From Symbiodinium natans (taxonomy: Eukaryota > Sar > Dinophyceae > Suessiales > Symbiodiniaceae): 64,000 nucleotides of DNA. The stretch is taken from positions 252,501-316,500 of the forward strand of contig CAJNDS010002634.1 in assembly GCA_905221605.1 (NCBI GenBank). The letters are read 5' to 3'. Position numbers and translations under genes: made by a program. How positions within the stretch are numbered: the stretch's first letter is position 1; each line of letters begins with the position of its first letter. Below the pieces are notes generated by a model, which worked only from the letters and a program-made list of their open reading frames with translations, was not told where the DNA came from and searched no databases. Below are positions 13,501 through 23,700 of this stretch, piece by piece.

Positions 13501-15649
13501 ACGTTATCCACTTTGACCGCCCCTTGGCAACATAAACTGAATTTCTAAGGGTTTAGGATTTAGGATTTAGGGTTTAGGGTTTCGGGTTTCGGGTTTCGGG
13601 TTTAGGGGTGTTTCAAGACGTCACGGGCCCAAGGCCTCAGGGAATGGGGCGTAGGTTCTGCGTAGCGTAAGTTTCGCTTCTGACCTCCCGAGGGCGCTGT
13701 TACAGGATGTTCCAAGATTTCTTTCTCGCTTTTGGGGCCGTCTAGTTTGGCCTAGGCTTTGGGCATACCCTAAACCCTAAACCCTAAACCCTAAACCCTA
13801 AACCCTAAACCCTAAACCCTAAACCCTAAACCCTCGCTTTAGGGGCTTTGGGTGCCGCAAGAAGTAGGTCCCCCTAGGTGTTGTGCGATCTTCCCAGGCA
13901 GGGCAACGGATGCGCGTCCCCCTTGTCAGCCCTGTTACTCCAACCCTCCTACTCATGCACAAAGCACGTCGCATCACTTTGATTTCTGAATTTGCGGGGA
14001 ATCCTGAATCCTAAGTCCTAAATCCTAAACCCTAAACCCTAAACATCCCTAAACCTCCCTAAACCCTAAACCCTAAACCCTAAACCCTAAACCCTAAACC
14101 CTAAACCGGCATCTTGGAGGCATAGCCCCTTCCTTTGTGAGATGCTTCTTGCAAAGGCCAGTTGCTCGTAGCCCTGAGCCCCAGACATGAAGGGAACAAC
14201 CCTCATCTTAGGGTTTAGGGTTTAGGGTTTAGGGTTTAGGGTTTAGGGATTCTCCGGAATGATTTCAGTTTTTTGGGTACGATAGTTCCTAAGAAACAGC
14301 AAAGATTTTGATTTTTAGCTCGGGTCCCAAAATCAGTATAGCCATAAGCCTTCAGCCTTCGCAAGGATGCTACAACCCAGCATCTTGGCAAAGTGGGAAG
14401 TTGTTGCTTTGGGTACATGACGGGTGTTTGCCCTAAACCCTAAACCCTAGACCCTGAACCCTTGGCAAAAATAAACCCTAAACCCTAAGCCCTAAACCCA
14501 AGGGTTCCGCATGGGACAACAATTCCAAACCCTACAGCCCAAGTTGGAGCAAGCCTCGGGCTGTAGGGGTATGGAAAGTTCTCTAAATTAGGGTCACTTT
14601 TGGGATACCTTTTTCAAGGGTGCCGCCTCAGAATGGGTACCCCAAAAAGGACCTTAATATCTTGGAAACTACCCATATGTAGGGCTTACCTGAAGCCCGG
14701 ACCCCCCCAAACCCCCCAACATCCCTGCCGCAAGCATCCATGACCTGCCTTTTTTTGGCAGGGGACTACGATAAAACCCCTTATTGTAGGGTTCTTAGGT
14801 AACGTGTTGTTTTTTTGTAGGACATTGCCACAATAAATAGCCCTGAGAAGGGAATTTGGTTTCGGGTTCGTAGGGTACGCCCTTAAACCTTACCAACCCT
14901 ATACACCATGTCAACACTGTCAAGCCTGTAAACCCTCTAAACCCCATAAACCCCATGAACCCCATCAACTCTGCAAACCCTGAAAAACCCAAAAATCATG
15001 CCATAACCTGCTTCGAGGACTTAAGGGGGGTATTGCTGCACCTGCTACCTGGGGTTGTAGGTACTCTGAACCCCTAAACCCTAAACCCTAAACCCTAAAC
15101 CCTAAACCCTAAACCCTAAACCCTAAACCCTAAACCCTAAACCCTAAACCCTAAACCTCCAACCATTAAAAAACCTCCTAAGTCAGGCTAAAGAGGCGCA
15201 GGCCACCGATCGAGCTCACCGCATTGGTCAGGCGCCCCTGGGCCATCTGCAACTCCTTGCGTTTAGGGCTTACAGGGGTTGGGAGTCTTAGGGTTTAGGG
15301 TTGAGGGTTTAGGGTTCACGGTGTAGGGTTGATAGGGTCAGGGTTGATTTCCAGATGCAACAAGGGTGTTCTTGCCATTGTCAGGAGGACCTGCTCAAGT
15401 AGCTGGACTTGTGGTATCTACGCAAAGAAATGAGCTGCCTAGTCAGCATGCATCTAAAGTCATTACTAAAATCGCTCTCTACAAAGTTCTATGGCTCCAA
15501 TGAGACTTGAGCCACAACCTGGCATTGTTGCATCGCCTCGCAGACGCACACGGTCTTTGTCCACCGGCTCATCACGAAGGCAGGGCAGGGGGGGCGTGTG
15601 TTGAACAGAAGGGGACACCATGTTATATATATATATATGTACGTATACG

Positions 15650-15681
<32 letters not shown>

Positions 15682-18600
15682 CAGGTATGTACACATGTTG
15701 GTATGTTGAGCTGCTACTATTTGCCTAAGTACCCCCCCACAACAAACAAAGAGCAACAATCCCTATATTGCCCGTATATGGTAGATGGAGGTCCTTAGGA
15801 AGCAATAGACACCCTGGTTCTTTGTAGGGAGTGAGGGAATCAGGGCACAATGTATACCATTTAAGGGATTATGTAGGGCACCTCATTCCCTCATGCCCTA
15901 CTAAGAACCAGCCAGCATAGTGGAAGATGCAGTGCTCAAGCTCGTCTGGGGTTCAGGGTTTCCCTTGCAAGCTTGGGGTCAAAAAGTCGTTCTTCAGCAA
16001 ATTGTAATTGTAACCCTAAAGCCTAACCCCTGAACCCTAGTCCCTAAACCCTAAAACCTAAAACTCGTTTGGTGGTTCTTGAGCGCACAAACAGTAGGTT
16101 CTGGGTTGGGATGTTCCCCCTTATACAAACGGTCCTGAATACAGATGATAGTACCCCCATTTAGAATCCCTATTGAGGACTGTTAGTATAACCCTAAACC
16201 CTAAACCCTAAACCCTAAACCCTAAACCCTAAACCCTAAACCCTAAACCCTAAACCTCCCAAGTTCTGGGCTTTGTCCGCTGGCTGCTTCAGGGCACCTT
16301 TGAGGAGCGGCTCCATGACATCATGGTGGCGACGCCGGGCTGAGGGGTTTAGGGTTTAGGGTTTAGGGTTTAGGGTTTAGGGGTTTAGAGTTTAGGGTTT
16401 AGGGTTTAGGGTTTAGGGGTTTAGGGTTTAGGGTTTAGGGCTAGTAGGGTTTAGGGGTTTCGGGTTTCGGGCTAGGGGTTTGGGTTTAGGGGCTTAGGGG
16501 TTCTCATCTCGCTTCGCAGTGTGTTTACCCGGCATTCGTCACGAGGCCTGGATGGTTTAGGGGTTTAGGGGTTTAGGGGTTTAGGGGTTTCGGAGTTTAG
16601 GGTTTAGGGTTTAGGAGTTCAGGGGTTCGGGGTTTAGGGGGTGTCTGGGTTTTGGAATCAGGTTCCATCCTTTGACGGTTTTCGAAGGCGGTGCTGAAGA
16701 GAAGGTGCTGCTCGCAGCCCGAATCCTCGGCCCCGAGTTTGGGTAGGGTTTGGGTCTTCCCATGGGCTTCTTGTAGACGCTTTGCGTCTAGAGGCTTAGA
16801 GTGTTGAGGGTTTCTGGCCTTTGCCGTCGCCTGCTGGCTTGCCTTTGTGTCAAAAACTGGTGCAAGCAGGAACTCCTGCATGCTGCTAAGTAAAAATGTG
16901 TTCCGAGTTCGCGGTCTCGCACGCATTGAGCGTGCTACTCTGTCGCAAGGCCTCCGCCGCAGGGTTTAGGAAGTTCAGAGAAGAGTCCTGGGGTTTAGGG
17001 GTAAAAGGGGTTGAAGGGTTTAGGTGCTTAGGGTAACCCTAGACCCTAAACCCGAAACCCTAAACCCCAAGCCCCAAGAGTCCTGAAAAGAAGGAAGCAG
17101 AAGCTGTCCGACCTGACGATGGTCGGTGGCGAAGGCGCGGCCCGGATCTTCTTGGCGGGGGTTTAGGGTTTAGGGTCTTGTGCTTTTGTCCTGTGCGGCC
17201 AAGAGCTCGATGAGCGTACAAGGTTGAGGGTTGAGGTTTGAGGTTTACGTTGAGGGGCCCGAAACCCCACACCGAAAACCCTAAGCCCTAAGCCCTAAAC
17301 CCCAAACCCTGAACCCTAACCCTAAACCCAACAAGTCTGTCCTTATGGCTTGAGACGGTGGGTGGGAAGCCAGTGCAAACAGCTGGACATTAGGCGAGTT
17401 TCTTCAAGACATACGCATGACACCGAAAATTTCCCTGCAGTGCGATGTTACCATCAGCTAGGCGAGTGGCATAAAAACCCAAGTCCGGATGAACAAAAAT
17501 CTCTGAATATCCCTACTTGGAGGTTCATGGTACTCAATACCCTAAATTTAACTGTACGAATAACCCAATTATAACCACATTTGGGCACTTAAGGGGCTTA
17601 AAAGTGGGTGATAAGTACCATGAACCTCCAAGTGCTACAGCCCAAGCCTCTGATCCCTAGGGTAGCTTTCAGCAGCTTTATGCGCAATATAGGGGTCGGA
17701 ATCATCTACAAGAAGTATCCCCCTTGTGGCCCTTTTTCATGACGCCCTAAACCCTAACCCCTAAACCCGAAACCCCCTTAAAAGGGCCCCAAAGAAAGAG
17801 CCACGAAGCTCCGGAGGCTGGATCGCTGACCTCAGCAACAACGAGCTCCGGGAGCCTCTGTCACCACTATTTTTAGGGTGGGGTTTAGGGTTTAGGGTTT
17901 AGGGTTTAGGGTTTAGGGTTTAGGGTCAAAAGGGTTACTTGAGCGCCGCAACATCGTCATCTCCTAACGCGCTTCCGAAATCCCCCCACTCACATCGAAG
18001 CCCCGCAGGCTGAGAGTTTAAAACTCGGTGACTAGGAAATTTCAGGGTTCACGGGCCAGGGCGAGCGTTTAGAAGCCGCCCCTCTAAGCCCCAAAAAGGG
18101 GCACCCTGCTTATTCCCAGGTTACTCTTGTGCCTGGTAGGACAAGTCAAATCTCCCGGGCTCTCCTGTGCATCCTTGCGCTCCATGCGCCGTTAGATACA
18201 GGGGTGTGCGGTGGGCTGCCACCTCCTCTGTGAGTTGGGGCTTTGTGTGCGCTGCTCTGACTGACCAAGAAGCTTCACTACAGGGCTGGCCCTAAACCCT
18301 TATACCCGTATATGTAAACCTTACACAACTACAAATAAATAAACGCAAATATTAATTCAAAACCCTAAAACCTAAACCCTCAACCCTAAACCCTAAACCA
18401 AAACGGGACTCTGAGCCGAGGAGCTTTTCGAGCTCAGCGGCGACGGCGGCGATGCCGCGCCGAAGGTCAAGCGCCGCAAGCGCGCGCAGGAGCGCTTTTT
18501 TTTTTTTTTTTTTGGGGGGGGGGGGGGGGTTAGGGTTGTTAGGGTTATTGGGGGTTTAGGGTTTAGGGTTTAGGGGCTCGGGGTTTAGGGGTTTTGGGGA

Positions 18601-19140
18601 TTTTTAAGGTTTTAGAGGTTTAGGGTTCGGGTTCGGGGTTAAGTGGTGAGGAGTCATGCTGCAAAAGGAGGGACATCTTATATGTAGGGTTCGGGGTTTA
18701 GAGGGACATACATCTCTTGCTTCGCATCTTTTCAGAGAAGCCCCCCAAAGAAAATGCGCCCCCCCTCTAGCCCAGACATCGAAAGCTTCAAGCCCCCGAA
18801 CCCCCGAAAGAAGCCCAACGCCTGGCCCTTTCGGGTTTGGGGTTTCGGGTTTAGGGTTCAGGGTTTAGGGTTTCCCCCCCCCCTTAGGCTGCCACAAACG
18901 TGATGGCCATGGATGCAAACGGATGCTTGCACGAGGCAGGGATGAGAAGCTAGGCATCAACCCCCCGTCTCTCTTGGTCAAGGGTTTGGTTTTTGCCGCT
19001 GAGTGGCAGGTAATATGAAGGCCCATCTCATTTAATGGAAAATCGGCAGTCTGGGTTCTGCATCATAAAATGCGTGTTGTTTTTTTGAGTTGTGGCCCTT
19101 TTGTGAGTCCTATCAAAAATGCGGAGCCTGACGTGTGGAG

Positions 19141-19179
<39 letters not shown>

Positions 19180-20181
19180 AAAAAGAAAGAAAAAAGGATC
19201 ATTGCCCGGATAAACCTCTGATGCGGATTACGAAGGGGATGGAGTTGGTCACGCTGCCGGCTAAAACCCTCAACGCTCGACCCTAAACCCTAAACCCTAA
19301 ACTCCGAACCCTGAACCCTAAACCCTACACTCTGAACCCTGAACCCTAACCCTAAACCCTTACCCCTCAAGTGTCGCTAGGCTCCTGTATTCGGCCAATA
19401 GACTCTGTGCCAAAATGCCTTCGCATGCGGCGTGGAATGCAGGGCTCCTCTCTGGGTTTGGGTCTTAAACCTCAGCCCCCGATTGGGCACCAACCTTATT
19501 CGGACTTGAACAACTGGGCACCAACCCCGTTCATTTTTTAACGCCACCAACCCTGTTCAGAGCAACCAGGCACAAACCCTAGTCAGATTTGGAAGAACAG
19601 GGCACCAACCTTTTTTCAGATTTCGAAAAATCGCCACCAAACAACTCAGATTTCGAAGAACAGGGCACCAACCCTATTCAGATGTCGAAAAACAGGGCAC
19701 CAAGCCTGAACAACCACAATGTGTTAGGGTGCAGGGCCAAGGGCTTAGGGTTCAGGGCATAGGGGTTTTGGTTTCAGGGCCTAGAGTTTAGGGTTCAGGG
19801 CCTCGGGGTTGCGACTGTGGGGTCTTGTTTGTATCACACAAGCAGCTGGCGAGATTGCCCGGAGCCCAGTATTCAAAAAGGGCCCAGGGGTTAAGGGCCC
19901 AAGCACTTGGCCCAGGCGGTGCAGGGGATAAGTACGGAGTATCTTCCGACAATCCGGTGTTGTAGTTTTGTGTTGTTAGGGTTTATTGAGTAGTCCTCGC
20001 GGTGTGCGCGAGTGCTGGGCGGGTGGCAAAAAACCCTACACCCTCTCCCCAAAACCCTACACCCTCTCCCCAAAACCCTAAACCCTAAACCCTAACCCTA
20101 AACCCTGAACCCTGAACCCTAAACCCTAAACCCCTCTCCCCCTCCCCCTTCGGCCAGGAAGCTGAGGAAGTGGGGGGATGA
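849..20181 (+). CDS. Snf2-family DNA-dependent ATPase/helicase, 5' partial, >20 micro-exons
   Basis: Likely nuclear chromatin-remodelling or repair ATPase. Exons in order: 849-910 ([16 protein letters not shown], motif II); 1302-1340; 2160-2186 (VRIALSGTP, motif III); 3129-~3165 ([10 protein letters not shown]); 7255-7317; 8297-8348 (LVQPFIMR); 8498-8573 ([18 protein letters not shown]); 9144-9164 (CELSPSQ); 9231-~9257; 10225-10299 (LRKVCNHP); 10603-10659; 11447-11490; 12137-12221 ([15 protein letters not shown]); 12356-12400; 12710-12746 (AVDAFQND); 12888-12916 (12881 is an alternative start); 13464-13526 ([19 protein letters not shown], motif V); 15187-15231 ([15 protein letters not shown], motif VI); 15544-15579 ([12 protein letters not shown]); 16293-16330 ([11 protein letters not shown]); 17094-17134; 17817-17851 ([12 protein letters not shown]); 18421-18489; probably 20158-20181 (EAEEVGG, stop). 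Reading phase agrees across most joins. The tail after motif VI ([16 protein letters not shown]) resembles bacterial-type Snf2 proteins. The Walker A part lies upstream. One or more exons are missing after 3165, and a few residues (usually WWNP) between 13526 and 15187. The last exon is tentative; a frame with a stop at 19259 is an alternative. Confidence 0.88.
1189..1293 (-). repeat. CCCTAAA/CCCTAAG array
   Basis: Mixed CCCTAAA and CCCTAAG units just upstream of the 39-nt Snf2 exon at 1302. Confidence 0.9.
1420..1531. repeat. ACATA/TA microsatellite
   Basis: Irregular CATACATA then (TA)n of about 28 bp inside a Snf2 intron. Confidence 0.85.
1935..2026. mobile_element. MITE-like element, family C copy 1
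   Basis: Terminal inverted repeat TACTTGGAGGTTCATGGTAC at the left and its near complement (GTACCGTGAACCTGCAAGTA) at the right, 92 bp, no coding capacity. Other copies at 17514, 42737 and 45161. Confidence 0.75.
2215..2295 (+). repeat. TTTAGGG array after the motif III exon
   Basis: Begins about 30 bp after the 27-nt exon 2160-2186; includes TTTTGGG variants. Confidence 0.9.
2998..3091 (-). repeat. CCCTAAA array
   Basis: About 13 units just upstream of the exon at 3129. Confidence 0.95.
3168..3299. mobile_element. MITE-like element, family F copy 1, split by a TTTAGGG array
   Basis: Left part AGTAGCTGAGCGAGTACACT and right part CCTATGAACTCAGCAACTAA match the intact copy at 43764-43871. About 65 bp of TTTAGGG repeats (3203-3269) replace the middle. 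Confidence 0.65.
3874..3970. mobile_element. MITE-like element, family B copy 1
   Basis: GGGATGTTCCCCTTTATGCT start, diverged AGTACAAGGGGA end. Better copy at 57838; truncated copy at 16108. Confidence 0.55.
4231..5551 (+). CDS. RRM (Mei2-like RRM_2) protein nested in a Snf2 intron
   Basis: Two exons, 4231-4872 and 5087-5551, joined by a 214-nt GC-AG intron in phase 0, give about 368 residues. The ATG at 4231 follows an AG acceptor-like site (CAGCAG at 4211-4216), suitable for leader trans-splicing. Residues 1-150 are low-complexity, Ala/Glu/Pro-rich. Residues ~152-214 ([44 protein letters not shown]) have the shape of an RRM of the Mei2 C-terminal type, a likely RNA-binding domain, though the RNP motifs are diverged. 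The second exon has a PSA/APS tripeptide repeat coded by a GCACCCTCG-like nonamer (5331-5438), then a basic/acidic helix and a stop at 5549. The gene lies wholly within the 4-kb intron between Snf2 exons 3129-3165 and 7255-7317, same strand. Its near lack of introns against an intron-dense host suggests a retroposed copy. Assignment to Mei2-like is moderate; an expressed gene is likely. Confidence 0.7.
5552..6987 (+). other. Rest of the 4-kb Snf2 intron downstream of the RRM gene
   Basis: Holds a short TTTAGGG array (6157-6192) and a lower-GC stretch at about 6420-6600. A 127-codon frame (6226-6609) crosses both and is not convincing. No Snf2 exon identified here. Confidence 0.4.
6988..7231 (-). 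repeat. Largest CCCTAAA array of the window
   Basis: About 34 near-perfect heptamers with two CTAAACC slips (near 7100 and 7211). Ends about 24 bp before the acceptor of exon 7255-7317. Confidence 0.97.
7344..7375 (-). repeat. Short CCCTAAA array
   Basis: Four units shortly after exon 7255-7317; an exception to the rule that donors are followed by TTTAGGG. Confidence 0.9.
7536..7598 (-). repeat. CCCTAAA array
   Basis: About eight units within intron 7318-8296. Confidence 0.9.
7811..7946. mobile_element. Long-palindrome MITE-like element
   Basis: Inverted arms of about 40 bp: TTAGGGGCCCGAAAAGCCAC at the left pairs with GGCTTTTTGGGCCCCTAATA at the right, with an AACATAAGGAT / ATCCTTATGTTT inner match. 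A single copy was noticed here. Confidence 0.7.
7994..8063 (-). repeat. CCCTAAA array
   Basis: Ten units within intron 7318-8296. Confidence 0.95.
11291..11436 (-). repeat. CCCTAAA array upstream of exon 11447
   Basis: About 21 near-perfect heptamers, ending 10 bp before the acceptor. Confidence 0.97.
13768..13833 (-). repeat. CCCTAAA array
   Basis: Nine units inside the large intron 13527-15186. Confidence 0.95.
14026..14106 (-). repeat. CCCTAAA array
   Basis: About eleven units with two CATCCCTAAA variants, same intron. Confidence 0.95.
15071..15158 (-). repeat. CCCTAAA array upstream of the motif VI exon
   Basis: About twelve units, 28 bp before the acceptor of 15187-15231. Confidence 0.97.
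15622..15678. repeat. TA/TACG microsatellite
   Basis: Alternating TA with TACG interruptions in intron 15580-16292. Confidence 0.85.
15814..15911. mobile_element. MITE-like element, family D copy 1
   Basis: CTGGTTCTTTGTAGGGAGTG at the left, CATGCCCTACTAAGAACCAG at the right, inner GAGGGAAT / ATTCCCTC arms, middle CCATTTAAGGGATTAT. Related to 57720-57822. Confidence 0.75.
16108..16190. mobile_element. MITE-like element, family B copy 2, 3' end lost at a CCCTAAA array
   Basis: Starts GGGATGTTCCCCCTTATACA; body TATTGAGGACTGTTAGTATA then reads straight into ACCCTAAACCC where the terminal repeat should follow. Confidence 0.65.
16189..16255 (-). repeat. CCCTAAA array before exon 16293
   Basis: About nine units. 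Confidence 0.95.
16345..16450 (+). repeat. TTTAGGG array after exon 16293-16330
   Basis: About 14 units, some with an extra G; starts about 15 bp after the donor. Confidence 0.95.
17514..17634. mobile_element. MITE-like element, family C copy 2
   Basis: TACTTGGAGGTTCATGGTAC and, at the right, GTACCATGAACCTCCAAGTG: near-perfect 20-bp inverted ends, 121 bp. Internal AACCCAATTATAACCACATT shared with the copy at 45161. Confidence 0.85.
19139..19190. repeat. Poly-C tract followed by A-rich run
   Basis: About 38 C in a row, then AAAAAAAGAAAGAAAAAA, in the last Snf2 intron. Confidence 0.95.
19482..19714 (+). repeat. Minisatellite, ~32-bp unit
   Basis: About seven diverged units built on GGGCACCAACCCTATTCAGA followed by TTTCGAAGAACA. 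Confidence 0.85.
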
Positions 20182-20713
20182 GGCGACGACGCGGTGATCC
20201 TCTAGACTTCGTGCAATGAGCATCAGGTAGGGTTCAGGGTTTCGGGTTTCGGGTTTAGGGTTTCGGGCTTCGGGCTTAGAGCTTAGGATCTAGGGGTTGT
20301 ATTGGGGTACTTAGAGGATCCCCTTTTTTGGGGTTACCTGTTCTAGCACGGAACCTTATATTCAGGGGGCCTAAAAGCGACCATGGTTTCGACAACTGCC
20401 CCATCTGGTGCATCTGTGGATACATCCTAGAAAAATGACATCGAATGTGTCTGACGGGGTCAGCCAGGGGGGGAAGTGCTTGAACCGACCTCGACACTTT
20501 CTACTTACGGACTTACAGGATGTAGGATGCCCATGGAATCCTAATTCCTTGAACCCTAAACCCGAAGGGGGGCTATAGGCGATGCTCATTAAAGCCCCGA
20601 AGCTGCGCCACAAACTCTAAAACCACGCAAGCCTTCAACTCCCACATCCCCACACCTCAGGAGGGTGCAAAGCATAAACCTCGCCTTAAACTCAAGCAAA
20701 GCCCATTGTACAG
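20182..20713. other. Spacer between Snf2 and the coiled-coil gene
   Basis: Has TTTCGGG/TTTAGGG variants at 20228-20280; otherwise nothing recognised. Confidence 0.3.
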
Positions 20714-23700
20714 TTCAAGCAGTCCTTCCAGAACCTCCTGGCCGAGTTTCATCAACAGCGTTTCAGTCCGGCAGGGGGGAAACCTAGGTAGGCCCTGTTG
20801 GATGTCTGATGTTTCTTATTTGGGCTTAAGAGGATCTCATTTTCTTTGAAAGGGCCCGCCTAGAAACTGCCAGTTGACTGGCCCAGTTTATAGATTTGCA
20901 TGGCTCAACTCTATTCTACTCGGCAGATTGCAGGGATGTCCCAGGCACCCTTAAACCCTAGATCCTAAAGTGGCAGTAGGGCGGAAGGATTGGGTATCCC
21001 CGAGTCTCACTACGTGGGTACATTGGTTGCAAGCCGCCCAAACAAACTGTGAGCCTTGCGTAGTGCTCTGGACTTCGTAGATTGTAGATCTTGGTAGGAG
21101 CATCTTCTTGCCAGCATAGCTGACACGCGAGCAGAGAGAGGCTGGTGCGTCCAGCATCTCAGCCATTGGATGCGATTCTGCAGCTGATGTCCCGGAGATT
21201 GCGCGCTGGACGCGCAAGGAGGCTTCGTGCCGCTGTGCCGACCAGGCCAAAAAAAAGGGGGGGGGGTTGTGGAGGACAGCTCTCTGTTGTGTACCCGCCG
21301 ATGACGAGTGCTGTGTTATGCATCAGCAGTGAGTTGTTTTGGGCTACGGGGCAGTAGAAGAGATTATATATATATATATACATATCAGGTATGCCTGAAT
21401 TTACACTGCATACTCTATAGATTGTAACATGGGCTTGTCTAAAGAATATGCGTATACACATGTAAGTGAGTTAGGTACCTTATTCCCTAGTGCCCTTCGG
21501 TTACACGCTCCGCGCACGGGTTCAACGAAAGAGGTGTGCTTGAAGTAGCTGCGCTGATACGTCGCAGGGATCGGAGGATGTTGTTCGCATGCTGGGCGTG
21601 AAAAGCCCTCAAGCGCCCTAAACTTTAAAGCCCAGAACCCTAAGCCTGTATAATTCTACTCTACTAACCCCCAAAATCGTATTCCCTTCTAGTCCTTACA
21701 TCATTGTACTATAATACCCCCCCGCAAAACCCTAAAGGTTAATCCCTGACCTGATTCCAAGGCCACGAGCTTCAATGAGGAGAGGCAGCGGCTGCAGGCA
21801 GGAAGTGGTCGGGGCTTAGGGGAAAACCGAGCAGTTCTCCAAGGGCTGCTGTTTCTGGGTCATTGTTGAGAATGCCTAAACCCTAAACCCTACACCCTAA
21901 ACCCTAAACCCTAAACCCTAAACCCTCATATAGGCTTCCCAAGATTGGGGGCTATGGCTCAGGTCCTCCAATTTTGTCAAGCTGCTCCCCTGACAGCATT
22001 CTGTTTCGTAACATGCTCTTCCAGGATCGCAGAAGCGAGCCAACGCATCACTAGGTCCTGGAACGCACGGGATCTGTGACGCTCGTAGCGGTATAAGCCA
22101 AGAATGACAGCAAGCAATAGGAATGCGAAGAGAAGCCCGACAGAGCCGAAGAGATTTGAGCCCCCGAACCTGCACACCCTCCATTTGGGTCCAGGGTTTC
22201 GGGCTTGGGGGTTCCTCGCAAAGTTGCCCGAGCCGTTCCGAGCCCTGAGCATGGTGCTCGTACAACCCTTTCTTATGGGATTCTGCTCTGTTTGGGGGAC
22301 ATGTTCAGCCCAGTAGTGGGTGATGGTACTCCTAGCACAGAAATATCCCCAAGTCCTCCGTCAATCTGAAACCCTCGACCTCAGCGTCTTGCTGCAGACG
22401 AAGCTGGAAGATGTCCAGCGACAAGTGCGGAGCCCGAAGGGTCGTGAGGCTGATGAAGGGGTGGGAAGAGGTTGCTCGCATGCTGGGCGTGCGAAGCCTT
22501 CAGGCGCCCGAAGCTTTCAAGCCCTGAGCCCTAAGCCTCATTCTCCTTCCTTGCCTGATTCCAAGGCCACGAGCTTGAATGAGGAGAGGCAGCAGCTGCA
22601 GGCCGGAAGTGATCAGGGTTTAGGGGAAGACGGCTTCCTCAAAAATGGAAGCGTGTGGAGACGGAGTTGTCACACAGGTTTCTTCAGATTAGGGGGGCAC
22701 CTCATTGGCATTGCTCAGGTCCTCCAAACGGACGCTTTTTTGACAGCGTTCTGATTCGTAGCATGCTCTTCCAGGGATCGTGGAAGCAAGCCGACGCATC
22801 ACCATGTCCTGGAACGCCTGGGATCTGTGACTTTTGACAAGCCTTGGAGATTTGAGATGACGGTAGAAAGCAAGAGTACCAGCAAGAGGAATGCAAAGAC
22901 AAGCCCGACGCAGCAAAAGAGATTTGAGCCGTAAAGGCAAGTAGCTAACTGTTACAGCTAACTGAAGAGGTACCAAACCAGCATTGGTCCAGGTTTAGGG
23001 CTTGGGGGTGATAGATCTCCTGGGCCTGCTTTTCTGTGCGAGCCCCCCCAAGCATCTACTCGCCACCCCAATAAAACCGTGCTCACCTTATGGTTGGGGG
23101 GAAGCGGGGGGTTTGGGGTCATATACTTTGAAACAAGCTTGCACGACTTCAAAAAGTGTGGGATTCTGCTCTGTTTGGGGGACATGTTCACCCCAGTACC
23201 GGTGGATGGTACTCGTAGCACAGAAAATATCCGCAAGTCCTCCGTCAACCCGAAACCCTCGACCTCAGCGTCTTGCTGCAGACGAAGCTGGAAGATGTCC
23301 AGCGACAAGTGCGGAGCCCGAAGGGTCGTGAGGCTGATGAAGGGGTCGGAAGAGGTTGCTCGCATGCTGGGCGTGCGAAGCCTTCAAGCGCGCTACCTCA
23401 TAGGGGTCGAAGTAATTACCAACTGTATTCCGCTTCTGGTCCCATGATACTGCATACTTATTCTATGCCTTTTAAGAATAATATCCCCCCCCAAAAAAAA
23501 ACCGATAAAGTTCAAGCCCTGACCTGATTCCAAGGCCACGAGCTTCAATGAGGAGAGGCAGCAGCTGCAGGCAGGAAGAGATCCGGATTGAGGGTTTAGG
23601 GTTGCAGGGTTTAGGGTTACAGGGTTTAGGGTTACAGGGTTTAGGGTTCAGGGTTTAGGGTTTAGGGTTTAGGGTTTGGGGTTCAAGGGCTTCCATTCTT

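Noticed and set aside
13886-13920. Possible second ATDR-type motif (ATDAR) of the helicase
   Set aside because: The clear motif VI is at 15187-15231 and this piece joins neither side in frame.
15500-15530. Minus-strand partial leader match (TTGTGGCTCAAG)
   Set aside because: One mismatch in a short core and no 5' extension; likely chance.
16341-16343. TGA after exon 16293-16330 as the helicase stop
   Set aside because: Downstream exons continue the conserved tail ([25 protein letters not shown]), so the stop is intronic.
20158-20204. Read [13 protein letters not shown] as part of an SRP-receptor-like protein
   Set aside because: The alternative frame EAEEVGG-stop joins the helicase in phase; no other receptor motifs nearby.
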